From Silvibacterium dinghuense (GTDB taxonomy: Bacteria > Acidobacteriota > Terriglobia > Terriglobales > Acidobacteriaceae), in contig NZ_SDMK01000002.1 in NCBI RefSeq assembly GCF_004123295.1, positions 124,001 to 188,000 on the forward strand: a stretch of 64,000 nucleotides of DNA. Reading direction: 5' to 3'. Shown here one piece after another: positions 61,627-64,000 of this stretch (position 1 is the stretch's first letter; each line of letters opens with the position of its first letter). A program made the position numbers and the translations under genes. The notes below the pieces were generated by a model. The model was not told the origin of the DNA. It worked only from the letters and a program-made list of their open reading frames with translations, and did no database searches.

Positions 61627-63114
61627 TCAGTCAGCGACAGGGACGCTTTCACGCAGCGCGGCGCGATGACCGCTGGCGACCGCTCCTGTGTTGGGAGCGA
61701 GGCGCAGTGCATCGACGAGCGAGAGCAGTACGAGCACTGAGACCAGCAGCATGGCAAAGTGGAAGTCATGGAGCGAAGGCTGCGGCAGGTGCTCGCCGCG
61801 GAACCATCCCGACGCGCGGACAAGCGCTGCGCCCGTCGCCACTCCCATGCTGCCGGAGAGCTGGACAACCGCGGAGAAAAAGCCATTGGCGCGGCTCATA
61901 TGTGCGGGCGGGATGTCGGCATAGGCGAGTGTACTGATGGCGGTAAATTGCAGCGAGCGCAGTGCTCCGTGCGCAAAGAGTACGGCGCTGATGATCCAGG
62001 GCGACATCTCGGGCATCAGGATGGCGCAGAGTGCGACGGACGCAGCAGCCAGAACCCCATTGACCAGCAGCACCTTGCGGAAGCCGAAGCGGCGCAGGAT
62101 CGGAATGACCAGGGATTTCATGGTCAGGTCGCCGGCGAAGAGCACCAGCAGGTAGAGGCCGGCGTGAAAGGCGTTGAGGCCGAAGCCGATCTGAAACATG
62201 AGCGGCAATAGAAACGGCAGCACGCTGACGGCAACCCGGAAGAGCGATCCGCCATAAATTGACTGCGCAAAGCTGGGCAGGCGCAGGGAGATGAGATCGA
62301 TCAGCGGGAAGTCGGCATGGCGCGCGGTGAGGACAGCAAGCGTGCCGGAGACGAGGCTGATCGCGAACAGGATCAGGGCAAGATGGAAGTTGGCATGCTC
62401 CTGCGAGAGCGCCTCGAGTGCGTAAACGAAGAGCGTCGAGGCAAGCCCTGCGAGCAGGAAGGTGCGCCAGTCGAAGGAGTGCCGGGTCTCGGCCCGCTCA
62501 TTGGCGATCCAGAGCACGGTGAGGATGAGAGCCGCCACGCCGAGCGGGGCATTGAGGAAGAAAATCCAGCGCCAGCTCCAGTAGGTGGTGATGAAGCCGC
62601 CGAGAGGCGGTCCGATGATCGGAGCGGAGAGTGCGGGCCAGGTGATGTAGGCGATGGCCTTGGCCAGGTCTTCCTTGGGCGTGGCGCGGAGAACGATGAG
62701 GCGGCCGACAGGGACCATCATGGCTCCGCCGATGCCCTGCAGGATGCGGGCAAGGACAAACTCCGTCACGCCGTTTGACAGGCCGCAGAGAATCGAAGCC
62801 AGCGTGAAAACCGTGATCGCGGAAGCGAAGACGGAGCGCGAGCCCATGCGGTCGGCCATCCATCCGCTGATAGGGATGAAGACGGCGAGCGTGAGCATGT
62901 AGGCGGTCATGCCGATATTGAGGCTGACGGCCGAAGCGTGAAGGGCGTGGCCCATCTGGGGCAGGGCCGTGGCAATGATCGTGCCGTCGAGCAGCTCCAT
63001 GAACATGGCTGCGGCGACAAGGCTGGTGACGAAAACGGGCCGGACGCGCGACGGTTGGTAGGAAATAGGGGACGAGGTGCAGTCGTCGGGGTTCGATGGC
63101 GCGTCTCTTCTCAT
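61627..63114 (-). CDS. DHA2-family MFS transporter
   Basis: The 495-aa protein begins at ATG 63114 with a polar N-terminal 25 residues and then 14 helices. Motifs: AAAMFMELLDGTIIATALPQMGHAL (helix 1), GWMADRMGSRSVFASAI (motif A), LARILQGIGGAMMVPVGRLIVLR and ITWPALSAPIIGPPLGGFITTYWSWRWIFFLNAPLG (motif C). It is related to but distinct from the transporter at 57164, ending in a shorter loop. It is a drug or metabolite exporter; the substrate cannot be given. It is convergent with the ADOP permease and divergent from nothing nearby (the SCO gene is on the same strand upstream). Confidence 0.92.
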   Translation of the reverse strand: MRRDAPSNPDDCTSSPISYQPSRVRPVFVTSLVAAAMFMELLDGTIIATALPQMGHALHASAVSLNIGMTAYMLTLAVFIPISGWMADRMGSRSVFASAITVFTLASILCGLSNGVTEFVLARILQGIGGAMMVPVGRLIVLRATPKEDLAKAIAYITWPALSAPIIGPPLGGFITTYWSWRWIFFLNAPLGVAALILTVLWIANERAETRHSFDWRTFLLAGLASTLFVYALEALSQEHANFHLALILFAISLVSGTLAVLTARHADFPLIDLISLRLPSFAQSIYGGSLFRVAVSVLPFLLPLMFQIGFGLNAFHAGLYLLVLFAGDLTMKSLVIPILRRFGFRKVLLVNGVLAAASVALCAILMPEMSPWIISAVLFAHGALRSLQFTAISTLAYADIPPAHMSRANGFFSAVVQLSGSMGVATGAALVRASGWFRGEHLPQPSLHDFHFAMLLVSVLVLLSLVDALRLAPNTGAVASGHRAALRESVPVAD

Positions 63115-63240
63115 TCGCTCCTCTCTATTGTCCTATATGTGCATGAGGAATCAGAGAAACTGCGCGGACTAGGAATCAGAGAGACGGCGATAAAGAGATA
63201 TTTGCTGGCACTGGCAGCGGTTTCGAATCGATAAGACGAT

Positions 63241-64000
63241 TCAGGCTGCAACCGGGCGCGGTTTTCGGCTGAGCAGATAGAAAACGGCTCCCATGGCGAG
63301 AATAGAGCCCATGCCCGCAATGCCGAGAATACGAAGCACCGCGACGGTATAGCGTCCCTGGCTGGGCGAGTAGCTGCAGCAGTAAAGCAGGACAATATCC
63401 GAGAGCGAGCCGATGCGGCGGTTGCTGGCCTCAATCAGGGCCAGACGAAGGTCGCGAGGCTGGTATTCGATGCCGGAGAAATATTTCGACAGGCGGCCAT
63501 CCGGCGTCGCGATCATGATGACGCTGGAGTGGGCGAACTGATCCATCTTGCCGTCGGGGCCGGGAACGCGGACAAAGTGAAATCCGGTAGCTGAAGCCAG
63601 CGCATCGATGGCGGGCTGCCGGCCGGTGAGGAAATGGACATGGTCCGCGGCACCCGGGGTGCCGAGCATGGTGGCGATATGGGCCTTTGCCTCTGCGGCA
63701 TCGGCTGGCGTGTCGTCAGGATCGATGCTCGTCACGAGAATGTCGTATTCGTCACCGGGATGGAAGCCGGTCTGGCGCAAAGCCTGCGCCATCCCATGCA
63801 GCACCTGCGGGCAGAGCATGCCGCACTTGAAGTAGACCTCGGCGAGCACCACAGGCCGCTGGTGGAAATAGTCGCCCAGGGTGACAGCCTTGCCGGTCGA
63901 ATCGATGAATTGCGCGTTGAGCGGAAGCTGCGTCCCGAGACGCTGGTCGATGCCGGCATTTTGCAAATAGCTTGGCTTGTTCTGCGCAGCAGCTCCCAGC
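63241..64000 (-). CDS. SCO1/SenC-family copper protein with C-terminal membrane anchor, 5' end beyond window
   Basis: The reading frame is open to the right edge. The last visible upstream codons give LGAAAQNKPSY before LQNAGIDQRLGTQLPLN, which looks like the end of a signal peptide, so only a short N-terminus is missing. The thioredoxin-like domain has the copper motif C-G-M-L-C-P (in VYFKCGMLCPQVLHGM) and the distal His in DQFAHSSVIMI, the three expected ligands. A C-terminal helix (ILGIAGMGSILAMGAVFYLLS) anchors the protein. SCO proteins deliver copper to the CuA site of cytochrome oxidase, so oxidase genes are expected just outside the window. The stop is 125 bp from the transporter start. 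Confidence 0.9.
   Translation of the reverse strand, partial: LGAAAQNKPSYLQNAGIDQRLGTQLPLNAQFIDSTGKAVTLGDYFHQRPVVLAEVYFKCGMLCPQVLHGMAQALRQTGFHPGDEYDILVTSIDPDDTPADAAEAKAHIATMLGTPGAADHVHFLTGRQPAIDALASATGFHFVRVPGPDGKMDQFAHSSVIMIATPDGRLSKYFSGIEYQPRDLRLALIEASNRRIGSLSDIVLLYCCSYSPSQGRYTVAVLRILGIAGMGSILAMGAVFYLLSRKPRPVAA

Noticed and set aside
1-64000. CRISPR array, transposase/IS, prophage, tRNA or rRNA
   Set aside because: No regular direct repeats with spacers, no transposase or integrase motifs and no tRNA-like T-loop/acceptor pattern were found by eye; a tRNAscan or ISfinder run would be needed for certainty.

Overview
The window looks like a chromosomal segment of an acidobacterium (Acidobacteriota, probably class Terriglobia). 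The evidence is the coexistence of several very long TonB-dependent receptors with an N-terminal carboxypeptidase-regulatory-like (Oar-type) domain, an orphan MacB/FtsX-type permease of the kind known as 'acidobacterial duplicated orphan permease', many Tat- or Sec-exported glycoside hydrolases, and moderately high GC. Genus cannot be fixed from the sequence. No rRNA, tRNA, CRISPR array, transposase or phage gene was recognised.

Region 1 (1-20210) is a carbohydrate-scavenging locus. An apiosidase-like hydrolase runs off the left edge and is divergent from an IclR-type regulator. A 1193-aa Oar-like receptor follows, then (minus strand) a translationally coupled GH79-like/GH95 pair of Tat-exported hydrolases, a second Oar-like receptor that is clearly a pseudogene, an intact third receptor (1222 aa), a CBM9-like exported protein and a smaller TonB-dependent receptor. 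Apiose, fucose and glucuronic acid are all side-chain sugars of plant pectin or arabinogalactan, so a plant cell-wall substrate is a reasonable inference. The divergent promoter in front of the third receptor holds a 20-bp perfect palindrome and a second inverted repeat.

Region 2 (20282-44819) is an exopolysaccharide/capsule cluster of about 24 kb in two divergent arms. The minus-strand arm reads Wzx-like flippase, a 1226-residue hydrolase-like protein, a Tat-exported unknown, an O-acyltransferase, GT4, GT2, GT4, GT4, GT4, a Wzc-like tyrosine kinase, a Wza-like exporter and an Ala/Ser-rich exported protein, with a further GT4 beyond a terminator. The plus-strand arm reads two O-acyltransferases, a Wzy-like polymerase/ligase and a GT4. 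Many genes overlap by 4 bp or start with TTG/GTG, consistent with tightly coupled operons. No initiating (priming) phosphoglycosyltransferase is seen here, so it must lie elsewhere. The most unfamiliar part is the 1226-aa/369-aa pair inside this operon.

Region 3 (44901-64000) is mostly housekeeping and scattered accessory genes: a tannase/feruloyl-esterase family enzyme, a small unknown protein, a metallo-beta-lactamase fold hydrolase, an STN-like Gln-rich exported protein divergent from another exported unknown, a nitroreductase, a Nudix hydrolase, adenylosuccinate lyase (purB), a DUF2007 protein, a small membrane protein, a GH89 alpha-N-acetylglucosaminidase adjacent to an HGSNAT-like membrane acyltransferase, two DHA2-type multidrug transporters around an orphan MacB-like permease, and an SCO-family copper protein cut by the right edge.
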